From an uncultured Oscillospiraceae bacterium (GTDB lineage: Bacteria > Bacillota > Clostridia > Oscillospirales > Oscillospiraceae), in assembly GCA_934635545.1 (NCBI GenBank), contig CAKTZN010000005.1, positions 1 through 29,396 on the forward strand: a DNA stretch of 29,396 nt, read 5' to 3'. Position numbers and translations under genes: made by a program. The notes below the pieces were generated by a model. It worked only from the letters and a program-made list of their open reading frames with translations, was not told the DNA's origin and ran no database searches. The first letter of the stretch is position 1. The number at the start of each line of letters is the position of its first letter. Positions 22,426-29,370 of this stretch are shown here, piece by piece.

Positions 22426-23445
22426 TTATTTGCCGAAGGGGCAGATGGGATAGTGGCATTCGCCGCAGCCAAGGCACAGTCCACCCTCGCCCAGGGCCGC
22501 GATATCGGCCCGGGTAACGGACACGTCCGCCGCCACACGGGGCAGCAGCAGGTCAAACACGGTGGCGCCCGCGTACATGACGCAGCCGGGCAGGCCCATG
22601 ACAGGCATGCCGTCGTCAAAGTAGCCCAGCAGGAACATGGCGCCGGGCAGTACAGGCGCACCGTAGGACACGATGTTGGCGCCGGCAGCCTTGATGCCGC
22701 CAGGGGTATTGTCATCGGGATCCACGCTCATGCCGCCGGTACACAGGATCATATCGGGCTGCTTTTCCCGCATGGCCAGCACCGCGTCCCGGACGTTCTC
22801 TACACCGTCGCCGGAATAGACCGCCTCCAGCGTCTCGATGCCGTAGGCCTTCAGCTTGTCCATCACCACGGGGGTGAAGGTGTCCTTGATGAGGCCCTTT
22901 TTCACCTCGCTGCCGGTGGCGACGATGCAGGCGGTCTTCCGCACGAAGGGGCGCAGCGCCAGCAGCGGCTCTGTACCTGCGGCACGCTCGGCCTTCTGCA
23001 GCTTTTCTTCCTCGATGATCAGAGGGATCACCCGCATGCCCGCCAGCTTATCGCCCTTGCGGACGGCGGCGCCGCCCTTCCGGGTGGCGATCATCACCTC
23101 ATCCTGGCTGTTCACCGCCACAAGGCGGGCACTGTCCACCAGGAACAGGCCGTCACAGGCGGCCTTCAGCTCGATCTTGCCCTCTTTCACCTCGCTGCGG
23201 GTCATGTTCTCCTGGCCGCACAGGGCCAGCAGCCGCTCCGCCGCGTCGTTCTCATGCACCATGCCGGGGGTCATCTCCCAGACATAGAGATGCTCCTTGC
23301 CCATGCTCAGCAGCACGGGGATATCCTCCGGGGCCACCACATGTCCCTTGCGGAACCGGGCACCCTTGAACTCATCCTTGATGATCTGGGTCATATCGTG
23401 GCACAGCACATGGCCCACCGCGTCCTGCGTCCGTATCAGCTTCAT
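22426..23445 (-). CDS. MoeA/CinA-like molybdopterin-binding protein with Cys-rich tail
   Basis: 339 aa. The N-terminal third (MKLIRTQDAVGHVLCHDMTQI) is a short MoeA-like region. Residues of about 170-310 form the MoCF_biosynth (molybdopterin-binding) fold with VATGSEV, CTGGMSVDPDDNTPGGI and PVMGLPGCVMY. It is smaller than true MoeA (about 400 aa), so it may insert metal or act as an accessory factor. The last residues hold Cys324, Cys327, Cys330 and Cys335 (CLGCGECHYPICPFG), a CX2CX2CX4C pattern that could bind zinc or an Fe-S cluster. The ATG overlaps the MOSC-gene stop (ATGA). Role in Moco maturation is inferred from the family and the operon. Confidence 0.85.
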   Translation of the reverse strand: MKLIRTQDAVGHVLCHDMTQIIKDEFKGARFRKGHVVAPEDIPVLLSMGKEHLYVWEMTPGMVHENDAAERLLALCGQENMTRSEVKEGKIELKAACDGLFLVDSARLVAVNSQDEVMIATRKGGAAVRKGDKLAGMRVIPLIIEEEKLQKAERAAGTEPLLALRPFVRKTACIVATGSEVKKGLIKDTFTPVVMDKLKAYGIETLEAVYSGDGVENVRDAVLAMREKQPDMILCTGGMSVDPDDNTPGGIKAAGANIVSYGAPVLPGAMFLLGYFDDGMPVMGLPGCVMYAGATVFDLLLPRVAADVSVTRADIAALGEGGLCLGCGECHYPICPFGK

Positions 23446-23876
23446 TTCAGCACCTCGATCTCGTCACCGGCCTGCACCCGGCCTTCCTTTATCACGATGG
23501 CGAAGATGCCCTCTGTGGGCATCACGCACTTTCCCGCCGTCCGCTTGATCTCGCAGTCGTTGTGGCACTGCTTGCCGATCTGCGTGACCTCCAGCTCCGT
23601 CTCTCCGATCCGCAGGCGTGTCCCCACCGGCAGGGTCTTCAGCTCGATGCCGCGGGTGTTGATATTCTCAGCAAATACGCCCGCATCCAGCTCGATGGGG
23701 CAGATATCCCGCATGGTATCCACGCTCTCGTCCGCCAGCAGGCTCACCTGCCGGTGCCAGTCGCCCGCGTGGGCGTCGCCCACGATGCCGTGGCGCAGCT
23801 TCAGGTCGATATACGGCACCTGATGCTTACGGGTGCCCTTCCGTTCGCTGATGTTCACCGCCGTTACATGTGCCAT
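23442..23876 (-). CDS. MOSC-domain protein
   Basis: 144 aa from the ATG at 23876; GGAGG lies 7 nt upstream, so the earlier GTG at 23882 is unlikely. It is a single MOSC domain: LRHGIVGDAHAG (about residues 28-39), FAENINTRGIEL, and the cysteine-bearing segment IGKQCHNDCEI (about 101-111), where a cysteine is thought to hold sulfur in this family. Stand-alone MOSC proteins of this size are common in Moco operons of anaerobes and may handle sulfur or carry the cofactor. It sits between moaC and the moeA-like gene with overlapping or near-overlapping ends. Confidence 0.9.
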   Translation of the reverse strand: MAHVTAVNISERKGTRKHQVPYIDLKLRHGIVGDAHAGDWHRQVSLLADESVDTMRDICPIELDAGVFAENINTRGIELKTLPVGTRLRIGETELEVTQIGKQCHNDCEIKRTAGKCVMPTEGIFAIVIKEGRVQAGDEIEVLK

Positions 23877-23878
23877 CG

Positions 23879-24349
23879 TCACACCTCCGCTTCGTATACA
23901 CCGCTTTTGCCGCCCTCCTTATAGAGCAGGCGGATATCGGTGACCGACATATCCCGCTGCACAGCCTTGCACATATCGTACACGGTCAGGGCCGCCACAC
24001 TGGCAGCGGTCAGCGCCTCCATCTCCACGCCGGTCTCGCCGTGGCAGCGCACCTCGCTGCAAATATGCAGGGCGGTCTCCTCGATCTCAAAGGTAATATC
24101 CACCTTCGTCAGCAGCAGCGGATGACACATGGGGATCAGGCCGCTGGTCTTTTTCGCGGCCATGATGCCCGCCACCTGCGCCACGGCCAGCACATCGCCC
24201 TTGCCGATGGTGCCGGCCCTGATCTGATCCATGGTGGCCTTTGCCATACGCACCGTTGCCGCGGCACGGGCCACCCGGTACGTCTGCGCCTTTTCGCTGA
24301 CGTCCACCATGCGGGCGCGGCCCTGCTCGTTAAAATGTGTCAGCTCCAC
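23879..24349 (-). CDS. moaC: Cyclic pyranopterin monophosphate synthase MoaC
   Basis: 156 aa, the usual MoaC length. It converts the MoaA product (3',8-cyclo-GTP) to cyclic pyranopterin monophosphate. Conserved blocks: [16 protein letters not shown] (about residues 14-29), [29 protein letters not shown] (about 50-78), [31 protein letters not shown] (about 98-128), with the catalytic KGG near the C-terminus (YKEGGKSG). The start is a GTG at 24349 with GGAGG about 10 nt upstream, 6 nt after moaA. Confidence 0.96.
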   Translation of the reverse strand: MELTHFNEQGRARMVDVSEKAQTYRVARAAATVRMAKATMDQIRAGTIGKGDVLAVAQVAGIMAAKKTSGLIPMCHPLLLTKVDITFEIEETALHICSEVRCHGETGVEMEALTAASVAALTVYDMCKAVQRDMSVTDIRLLYKEGGKSGVYEAEV

Positions 24350-24355
24350 AGGCTG

Positions 24356-25303
24356 TCACCCTCCTATTTCAAACATATCGCGGCGCGTCTCCGTTCTGCC
24401 GGTCTCATCCATGTGGTGGCGCTCCGGCTTCATGAGAATGCCGCGGCGGATCGCCTGCTCCAGCGCCGCGCCGGAGAGTCCCCGCAGGGTGACCTCCGCG
24501 TCCGAGTGCAGACAGGGCTTCAGCTTCCCGTCCGCCGTGACGCGGATCCGTGTGCAGTCCGCGCAGAAGGCACAGCTCATGGGCTCGATAAGCCCCACCG
24601 TGCCCGGCGCGCCCGGCAGACGGTACAGCCGCGCCACGCCGCTCTGTCCGGCAGGACGCAGCTCCGGCACGCGGTCCAGCACCGCCTGGGCCGGCAGAAA
24701 ACGCTCCCGGGGCCACGCCGCGCAGATGCCCATGGGCATCAGCTCGATGAACCGCACCTGCCACGGCTTCTCCCGGGTCAGGCGGACAAAATCCGCGATC
24801 TCGTCGTCGTTGACGCCGCCCATCAGCACGCAGTTCAGCTTCAGCTCACGGAAGCCCGCGGCCTCCGCCGCCTCGATGCCCTGCCGCACATGCTCCAGTT
24901 CTCCGACGCGGGTGATCTCACGGTACCGCTCCGGCCGGAGGGAGTCCACGCTGATATTCAGGCGATCCACGCCCGCCTCCCGCAAGGGCCGCGCAAGCTG
25001 CGGCAAACGCGTACCGTTGGTGGTCATGCAGAGCTCCTCCACGCCGGGGATGGCCCGCAGCATGGCGCACAGCTCCACGATTCCCCGCCGGGCCAGCGGC
25101 TCGCCGCCGGTGACGCGGAGCTTTGTCACGCCCAGCTTTACCGCCGCCGCCGCGAAATCGCGCAGCTCCTCAAAGGAGCAGAGGTCATCGTGACTGCGCT
25201 TGCGGACGCCGTCCTCGGTCATGCAGTACCGGCAGCGCAGGTCGCAGAGCTCCGTGACGGACAGCCTGAGATAGGTGATGTTCCTTCCTAATACGTCGTT
25301 CAT
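24356..25303 (-). CDS. moaA: GTP 3',8-cyclase MoaA (radical SAM)
   Basis: 315 aa from the ATG at 25303 (MNDVLGRNITYLRLSVTELC), with GGAAGG just upstream. It catalyses the first step of Moco synthesis. The radical-SAM cluster motif is CDLRCRYC (CX3CX2C, about residues 20-27). The C-terminal second cluster motif is CAFCADCTRIRVTADGKLKPC, in which Cys pairs bind the GTP-facing Fe-S cluster. The protein ends in GG, which is needed for activity in known MoaA. It heads the moaA-moaC-MOSC-moeA-like operon and diverges from the IclR-mogA pair. Confidence 0.96.
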   Translation of the reverse strand: MNDVLGRNITYLRLSVTELCDLRCRYCMTEDGVRKRSHDDLCSFEELRDFAAAAVKLGVTKLRVTGGEPLARRGIVELCAMLRAIPGVEELCMTTNGTRLPQLARPLREAGVDRLNISVDSLRPERYREITRVGELEHVRQGIEAAEAAGFRELKLNCVLMGGVNDDEIADFVRLTREKPWQVRFIELMPMGICAAWPRERFLPAQAVLDRVPELRPAGQSGVARLYRLPGAPGTVGLIEPMSCAFCADCTRIRVTADGKLKPCLHSDAEVTLRGLSGAALEQAIRRGILMKPERHHMDETGRTETRRDMFEIGG

Positions 25304-25326
25304 ATGCCGCCTTCCTTTTCCCCTGC

Positions 25327-25356
25327 ATTTTACCATTTTGCGTCCCATCATTTCAA
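25327..25356 (-). promoter_or_regulatory. Promoter of the moaA operon
   Basis: On the minus strand -35 TTGAAA (25351-25356), an 18-bp spacer and -10 TAAAAT (25327-25332). The leader is only about 17 nt, so a Moco riboswitch is excluded; control is likely at the promoter. Confidence 0.65.
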
Positions 25357-25373
25357 ACGTATCATTCGGCATC

Positions 25374-25402
25374 GTCGGATTTTGTGACACCTTTGTCGGA
25401 TT
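25374..25402. promoter_or_regulatory. GTCGGATT direct repeats between divergent promoters
   Basis: GTCGGATT occurs at 25374-25381 and 25395-25402, exactly 21 bp (two helical turns) apart, between the -35 boxes of moaA and the IclR gene. The inner sequence holds GTGACAC. A likely binding site for the IclR protein or another Moco regulator; inferred from position only. Confidence 0.45.
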
Positions 25403-25406
25403 ATTC

Positions 25407-25435
25407 TTGACAATGCCCCCTGCCGCGGCTATGCT
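25407..25435 (+). promoter_or_regulatory. Promoter of the IclR-mogA unit
   Basis: Perfect -35 TTGACA (25407-25412), a 17-bp spacer and -10 TATGCT (25430-25435). Transcription would begin near 25443, which rules out the GTG at 25444 as start and supports the ATG at 25465. Confidence 0.75.
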
Positions 25436-25464
25436 GTCTGTAAGTGGAAGGAGCTGGTATCCCA

Positions 25465-26244
25465 ATGGTAGACGGCAATATCATCCTGTCTGTGGCAAAG
25501 GCGATGGAGCTGCTGCAAATACTGAGCCAGGCCGGAAAGCCCCTGCTGCTGAAGGAGCTGACCGCCATGTGCGGCTATCCAAAAAGCACGGTGTTCGGTC
25601 TTCTGACCACCATGCGGCAGTATGACGTGGTCACCCAGACCGCCGATGGCCGGTACACCCTGGGCCTGCGGCTCTTTGAATACGGCCGCCAGGTGGAGCG
25701 CTCCTGGGACATCTCCCGGGTGGCCCGGCCCTATATGGAGCATCTGTGCCAGCAGACCGGCACCTCCGTCATGCTCTCCGTCTACGAGGGCGGCAGCGTC
25801 ATCACGCTGGATCAGGTGGAGACGCGCACCGCGCTGCGGATCGTGTCCGACACCGGCTCCCGCCTGCCCATCTACTGCACCTCACAGGGGAAGGTGTTTC
25901 TGGCGTGCATGTCCCGCACAGGCGCGGAGGCGCTTCTGCGGAGCCAGCGCCTAAACCAGTTCACGCCCCACACCATCACCGATATCCCCTCCCTGCTGCG
26001 GGAGGTGGATACGTGCCGCGCCAACGGCTACGCCATTGAGAACGGCGAATACAAGATCGGCCTGCGCTCCATCTCCGCGCCGGTCTATAATGTGGACGGC
26101 AAGGTGCGCTATACAGTGGGCGTCATCGGCATGTTCCGCAGCGTCCATTCCGAGGAATTCCGCAGCGCGGTGGAGCAGGTATGCGCCACCGCCGCCATGA
26201 TCTCAACAGCCCTGGGCTATCGAAAACAGGAGGAACATCTATGA
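25465..26244 (+). CDS. IclR-family transcriptional regulator (Moco locus)
   Basis: 259 aa. A winged helix-turn-helix (about residues 8-70; LLLKELTAMCGYPKSTVFGLL) is followed by the IclR ligand-binding domain (about 80-250; TGSRLPIYCTSQGKVFLACMS, NQFTPHTIT, GYAIENGEYKIGLRSISAPVYN). It is a close paralogue of the regulator at 17818-18630. AAGGAG lies about 11 nt before the ATG. It is translationally coupled to mogA (ATGA overlap) and diverges from moaA, so control of Moco synthesis, perhaps in response to substrate or molybdenum supply, is likely. The effector is unknown. Confidence 0.92.
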   Translation: MVDGNIILSVAKAMELLQILSQAGKPLLLKELTAMCGYPKSTVFGLLTTMRQYDVVTQTADGRYTLGLRLFEYGRQVERSWDISRVARPYMEHLCQQTGTSVMLSVYEGGSVITLDQVETRTALRIVSDTGSRLPIYCTSQGKVFLACMSRTGAEALLRSQRLNQFTPHTITDIPSLLREVDTCRANGYAIENGEYKIGLRSISAPVYNVDGKVRYTVGVIGMFRSVHSEEFRSAVEQVCATAAMISTALGYRKQEEHL

Positions 26245-26723
26245 GCTATACCGCAGCCGTTATCACCGTCAGCGATCTGGGCAGCAGGGGTCTCCGTCAG
26301 GACACCAGCGGCCCCGCCGTAAAGGCCATGCTGGAGGAAGCGGGATTTTCCGTGACCTATACCGCCATTGTTCCGGATGAGCGGGAGCAGATCAGCGCCG
26401 CGCTCCGGGAATGTGCCGACAACCGCCGCATCGACCTCATCATCACCACCGGCGGCACAGGACTGTCCCCCCGGGATGTCACGCCGGAGGCCACCCTCGC
26501 CGTGCTGGAGCGGGAGATCCGCGCCATCCCGGTGGCCATGTGGATGGAGGGGCTGAAGATCACCCCCCGCGCCATGCTGTCACGCGCCGTGGCGGGGACA
26601 CGGGGCAATAGCCTGATCATCAACCTCCCCGGCTCGGAAAAGGCGGCCAGAGAAAACCTCTCCGCCGTCACCGGCGCGCTGGAGCACGCCCTGCACATGA
26701 TCGCCGCCGAGGGACATGGATGA
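26241..26723 (+). CDS. mogA: Molybdopterin adenylyltransferase MogA/MoaB
   Basis: 160 aa. It activates molybdopterin with ATP before metal insertion. Motifs of the MoCF_biosynth fold: AAVITVSDLGSRG (residues 4-16), DLIITTGGTGLSPRDVTPEAT (about 64-85), SRAVAGTRGNSLIINLPGSEKAARENL (about 115-140). Size and the SDLGSRG opening are typical of MogA/MoaB of Clostridia. The ATG overlaps the stop of the IclR gene, with AGGAGG 7 nt upstream. Together with moaA, moaC and the moeA-like gene it gives most of a Moco pathway; moaD and moaE are not in the window. Confidence 0.93.
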   Translation: MSYTAAVITVSDLGSRGLRQDTSGPAVKAMLEEAGFSVTYTAIVPDEREQISAALRECADNRRIDLIITTGGTGLSPRDVTPEATLAVLEREIRAIPVAMWMEGLKITPRAMLSRAVAGTRGNSLIINLPGSEKAARENLSAVTGALEHALHMIAAEGHG

Positions 26724-26751
26724 GGGCGGCATTGCCCGCAAAATACATATG

Positions 26752-26793
26752 AGCAAAGATGGCCCCGGCTGTACTGCCGAGGGCCTCTTTGCT
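26752..26793 (+). terminator. Strong hairpin after mogA
   Basis: AGCAAAGA pairs with TCTTTGCT, and inner GGCCC/GGGCC and CGGC/GCCG stems extend it around a TGTACT loop. No T-run follows directly; T6 occurs only at 26824-26829. It probably ends or protects the mogA transcript, although other roles are possible. Confidence 0.4.
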
Positions 26794-26835
26794 GTCTATC
26801 GGTCTTCCCCCGCTCCGGTCAACTTTTTTCTCTCA

Positions 26836-26885
26836 CCTTGACAAGTAACCACTCGATAACTATAATGATAGTTACCGAGTGGTTA
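26836..26885 (+). promoter_or_regulatory. Consensus promoter overlaid by a 44-bp TetR palindrome
   Basis: Perfect -35 TTGACA (26836-26841), a 17-bp spacer and perfect -10 TATAAT (26859-26864). The palindrome 26842-26885 covers the spacer, the -10 and the start point; only two of its 22 base pairs mismatch. Binding there would block transcription of the TetR gene that begins at 26907, a classic autorepression layout. Confidence 0.85.
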
Positions 26886-26906
26886 CTGTCATTAAGGAGG
26901 ACGATC

Positions 26907-27530
26907 ATGGCCGGAGATACAAAGGAACGGATCCTGGAGACGGCGCTGGCGCTATTCGCGCAGGGCGGATATCCGGGAACGTCTATGAACGATATCGCGG
27001 GGCGGCTGGGGATCACGAAGGCCGCTTTGTACAAGCACTATACCAGCAAGCAGGAGATCCTGGATCGGATCGTGGAGCGGACGAACGAGATGGACGATGC
27101 ACGGGCCAGAGAATACGAAATGCCGGAAACGGAGCCGGATAACTTTGCCGAGGCGTATCTGCATACGCCCACGGAAAAGATCCGGGCGTACAGCGAGGCG
27201 CAATTCGACCATTGGACGAAGGAGCCCTTTTCCGCCAACTTCCGCAGGATGCTGACGCTGGAGCAGTACCGCGATCCGGCGCTGGCCCAGCTCTATCAGA
27301 ACTATCTGTCCGCCGGGCCGCTTGCGTACATGGCGGCCATCTTCCGGCATCTGGCGGACTCTGACGAGGCGGCCATGCAGTTGGCCCTGGACTTCTATGG
27401 CCCCATGTATCTGCTTTACAGCGTCTATGACGGCGCGGAGGACAAGACCGCCGTCGCGCCCCTGCTGGATGCCCACATTGACCGGTTCATCGCCAGGGTG
27501 GAGACCGGGTACAGGAAGGGCGGGCGGTGA
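26907..27530 (+). CDS. TetR/AcrR-family transcriptional repressor
   Basis: 207 aa from the ATG at 26907 with AAGGAGG 6 nt upstream. An in-frame ATG at 26838 lies before the transcription start and is rejected. N-terminal DNA-binding domain: KERILETALALFAQGGYPGTSMNDIAGRLGITKAALYKHYTSKQEIL (about residues 6-52), a textbook TetR helix-turn-helix. The C-terminal ligand domain is helical and not family-specific. It is the first gene of a plus-strand unit with a KTR protein, a response regulator and an ABC exporter, so control of a drug or peptide efflux function is plausible. Confidence 0.94.
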   Translation: MAGDTKERILETALALFAQGGYPGTSMNDIAGRLGITKAALYKHYTSKQEILDRIVERTNEMDDARAREYEMPETEPDNFAEAYLHTPTEKIRAYSEAQFDHWTKEPFSANFRRMLTLEQYRDPALAQLYQNYLSAGPLAYMAAIFRHLADSDEAAMQLALDFYGPMYLLYSVYDGAEDKTAVAPLLDAHIDRFIARVETGYRKGGR

Positions 27531-27532
27531 AC

Positions 27533-27739
27533 ATGAGGGACACATCCGGTGAGCGGCACTGGATCCTGTGCCCCCGGTGCGGGGCGAAAACACGCCTGCA
27601 GGTCTTTCGTGAGACGGAGCTGCAGGACTTTCCCCTGTTCTGCCCCAAGTGCAGGCACGAGAGCGTCATCAGCGTAAGGAATTTTGTCACGGAGACCGAC
27701 GGACTGACGGCAGGAGGGCCGATATGCAAACGATTCTGA
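27533..27739 (+). CDS. Cysteine-rich KTR-domain zinc-ribbon protein
   Basis: 68 aa from the ATG at 27533 (a GTG at 27527 would add two residues). Two CxxC knuckles, CPRCGAKT and CPKCRHES, separated by FRETELQDFPLF, match the Cysteine-rich KTR family and probably bind one zinc ion. Such short proteins are often found next to TetR regulators and in mobile elements of Firmicutes; their function is unknown. It starts 2 nt after the TetR stop and overlaps the response-regulator gene by 16 nt. The C-terminal part, over that overlap, is unlike the usual family ending, so the tail may have been altered by the junction. Confidence 0.82.
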   Translation: MRDTSGERHWILCPRCGAKTRLQVFRETELQDFPLFCPKCRHESVISVRNFVTETDGLTAGGPICKRF

Positions 27740-28392
27740 TCATTGACGATGACGCCGCCATCGGCGATCTGGAGCAGGAGGTGCTGGAGCGGGCGGGCTA
27801 CGGCGTGCTGCGGGCCTATTCCGGAACGGAGGCGCTCCTGCTGCTGAAAGCAAGCCGCCCCGACCTGATCCTGCTGGATCTGATGCTGCCGGGTCTGTCC
27901 GGCCAGGAGGTGCTGCCGCAGCTCCGGGGCATCCCGGTAATCGTGGTCAGCGCCAGGGCAGCGGTGCAGGACAAGGTGGAGCTGCTGCTGGGCGGCGCGG
28001 CGGACTATCTCACCAAGCCCTTTGACACCAAGGAGCTGCTGGCCCGCGTGGCCGTGCGGCTGCGGGAGGCCGCCTGCTCTCCCCTGGCGGCGGTCTATAC
28101 CTGCGGCGGACTGACGCTGGACACGTCCTCTCACGAGGTGCGCGCCGGCGGCGTGCCGGTGCAGTTGACCCGAACGGAATACGCCATTCTGAAGCTGCTG
28201 ATGCAGCATCCCGGCCAGGTGCTGGCCAAGTCTGTGCTGCTGGACCGCATCAGTGCCGACACACCGGACTGCACGGAGAATTCGCTGAAGACCCACGTCA
28301 GCAATCTGCGCGGCAAGCTGCGGGACGCATCGGGCCGGGACTATGTGGAGGCGGTATGGGGCATCGGTTTTCGGCTTAACGCGGGATCTTGA
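27724..28392 (+). CDS. OmpR-family response regulator
   Basis: 222 aa, AGGAGG 6 nt before the ATG. Receiver domain (about residues 1-112) with acidic pocket IIDDD, phospho-acceptor Asp in LILLDLML (about residue 50), SA in VIVVSARA and Lys in YLTKPFD. Winged-helix DNA-binding domain (about 125-220) with RTEYAILKLLMQHPGQVLAKSVLLDRI and KTHVSNLRGKL. Downstream is a BcrA-like ABC exporter, as in peptide-antibiotic resistance modules. No sensor kinase gene is in the window; it may lie to the right of the permease. The protein is a good candidate to bind the CTTGACC repeats just after its gene. Confidence 0.95.
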   Translation: MQTILIIDDDAAIGDLEQEVLERAGYGVLRAYSGTEALLLLKASRPDLILLDLMLPGLSGQEVLPQLRGIPVIVVSARAAVQDKVELLLGGAADYLTKPFDTKELLARVAVRLREAACSPLAAVYTCGGLTLDTSSHEVRAGGVPVQLTRTEYAILKLLMQHPGQVLAKSVLLDRISADTPDCTENSLKTHVSNLRGKLRDASGRDYVEAVWGIGFRLNAGS

Positions 28393-28429
28393 CCATTTCT
28401 GGAGGATTTTCTTGACCGCTTTCTTGACC
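28388..28429 (+). promoter_or_regulatory. Triple CTTGACC repeat before the ABC exporter
   Basis: CTTGACC occurs at 28388-28394, 28411-28417 and 28423-28429, with start-to-start distances of 23 and 12 bp, about two turns and one turn. No convincing -10 follows at a normal distance, suggesting an activator-dependent promoter. The layout resembles TTGAT repeats bound by SpaR-type response regulators (recalled, not checked). Confidence 0.5.
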
Positions 28430-28473
28430 TTTGCCTGATACCATAGGCCCATCAAGCAAAGGAGGTACTTCAC

Positions 28474-29370
28474 ATGGAATATGTGCTGGAAGCCAACGGG
28501 CTCTGCAAGCGCTACCGTGATTTCGCGGCACTGAATGGTCTGGATATGCATATCCCCAGGGGCGCGATCTATGGCTTTGTGGGAAGAAACGGCGCGGGTA
28601 AGACCACGCTCATCCGTCTCATCTGCGGCTTGCAGGAGCCCACGGGCGGCAGCTTTACCCTGTACGGCGCGAAGAATACCGACGAGCGCATCGGGCGGTG
28701 CCGCCGCCGGATGGGCGCGGTGGTGGAAACGCCGTCCATCTACATGGATATGACAGCGGAGGAAAACCTCCGTCAGCAGTATCTGGTGCTGGGCATGCCC
28801 TCGACAGACGGCATCCCGGAGCTGCTGCATCTGGTGGGATTGGACAGTACGGGGAAAAAGAAAGCGAAAAACTTTTCGCTGGGCATCGCTGTGGCCCTGG
28901 CGGGGAATCCGGACTTTCTGGTGCTGGATGAGCCGGTCAACGGCCTGGATCCTCAGGGCATCATCGAAATGCGGGAGCTGATCCTGAAGCTCAACCGGGA
29001 GCACGGCATCACCGTGCTGATCTCCAGCCACATCCTTGACGAGCTTTCCCGCCTTGCCACCCACTACGGCTTTATCGACGGCGGGCGCATGGTAAAGGAG
29101 ATGAGCGCCGGGGAGCTGGAAGCCCACTGCCGCAAGTGCACCCGTGTGGAGGCTGACAGCAGCCGGATACTGGCCCGGGTGCTGGACGGCTTCGGCGCGG
29201 AATACCGTGTTGTGGACGATATCCGGGTGGACATTTTCACCGATGTTCCGGTCACCGCGCTGGCCGAGGCGGCGCGGAAGGAGAACTGCGCCATCCACAG
29301 CATGAAGGAGCGGGACGAAAGTCTTGAGAGCTTTTATATGAACCTTGTGGGAGGTGAGCGCCATGCGTAA
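28474..29370 (+). CDS. BcrA-like ABC transporter ATPase, shortened signature motif
   Basis: 298 aa, AAAGGAGG before the ATG. ATPase of a peptide or bacitracin-type exporter. Walker A GRNGAGKTT (37-45), Q-loop segment GAVVETPSIYMDMTAEENL, Walker B FLVLDEPVNGLDP (148-160), D-loop and switch SSH (184-186) are intact. The ABC signature is not: residues 134-142 read FSLGIAVAL, whereas relatives have SLGMKQRLGIA(I/V)AL. Six residues (MKQRLG) appear lost, as if deleted between two LG codon pairs. This would damage ATP binding at the dimer interface, so the pump may be weak or dead, or it could be an assembly error. It overlaps the permease gene by 8 nt. Confidence 0.88.
   Translation: MEYVLEANGLCKRYRDFAALNGLDMHIPRGAIYGFVGRNGAGKTTLIRLICGLQEPTGGSFTLYGAKNTDERIGRCRRRMGAVVETPSIYMDMTAEENLRQQYLVLGMPSTDGIPELLHLVGLDSTGKKKAKNFSLGIAVALAGNPDFLVLDEPVNGLDPQGIIEMRELILKLNREHGITVLISSHILDELSRLATHYGFIDGGRMVKEMSAGELEAHCRKCTRVEADSSRILARVLDGFGAEYRVVDDIRVDIFTDVPVTALAEAARKENCAIHSMKERDESLESFYMNLVGGERHA

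Noticed and set aside
25304..25326. Moco riboswitch before moaA
   Set aside because: Only about 17 nt lie between the predicted start of transcription and the ATG.
27487..29364. A 625-codon minus-strand frame opposite the response regulator and ABC ATPase genes
   Set aside because: Shadow of genes with intact catalytic motifs.
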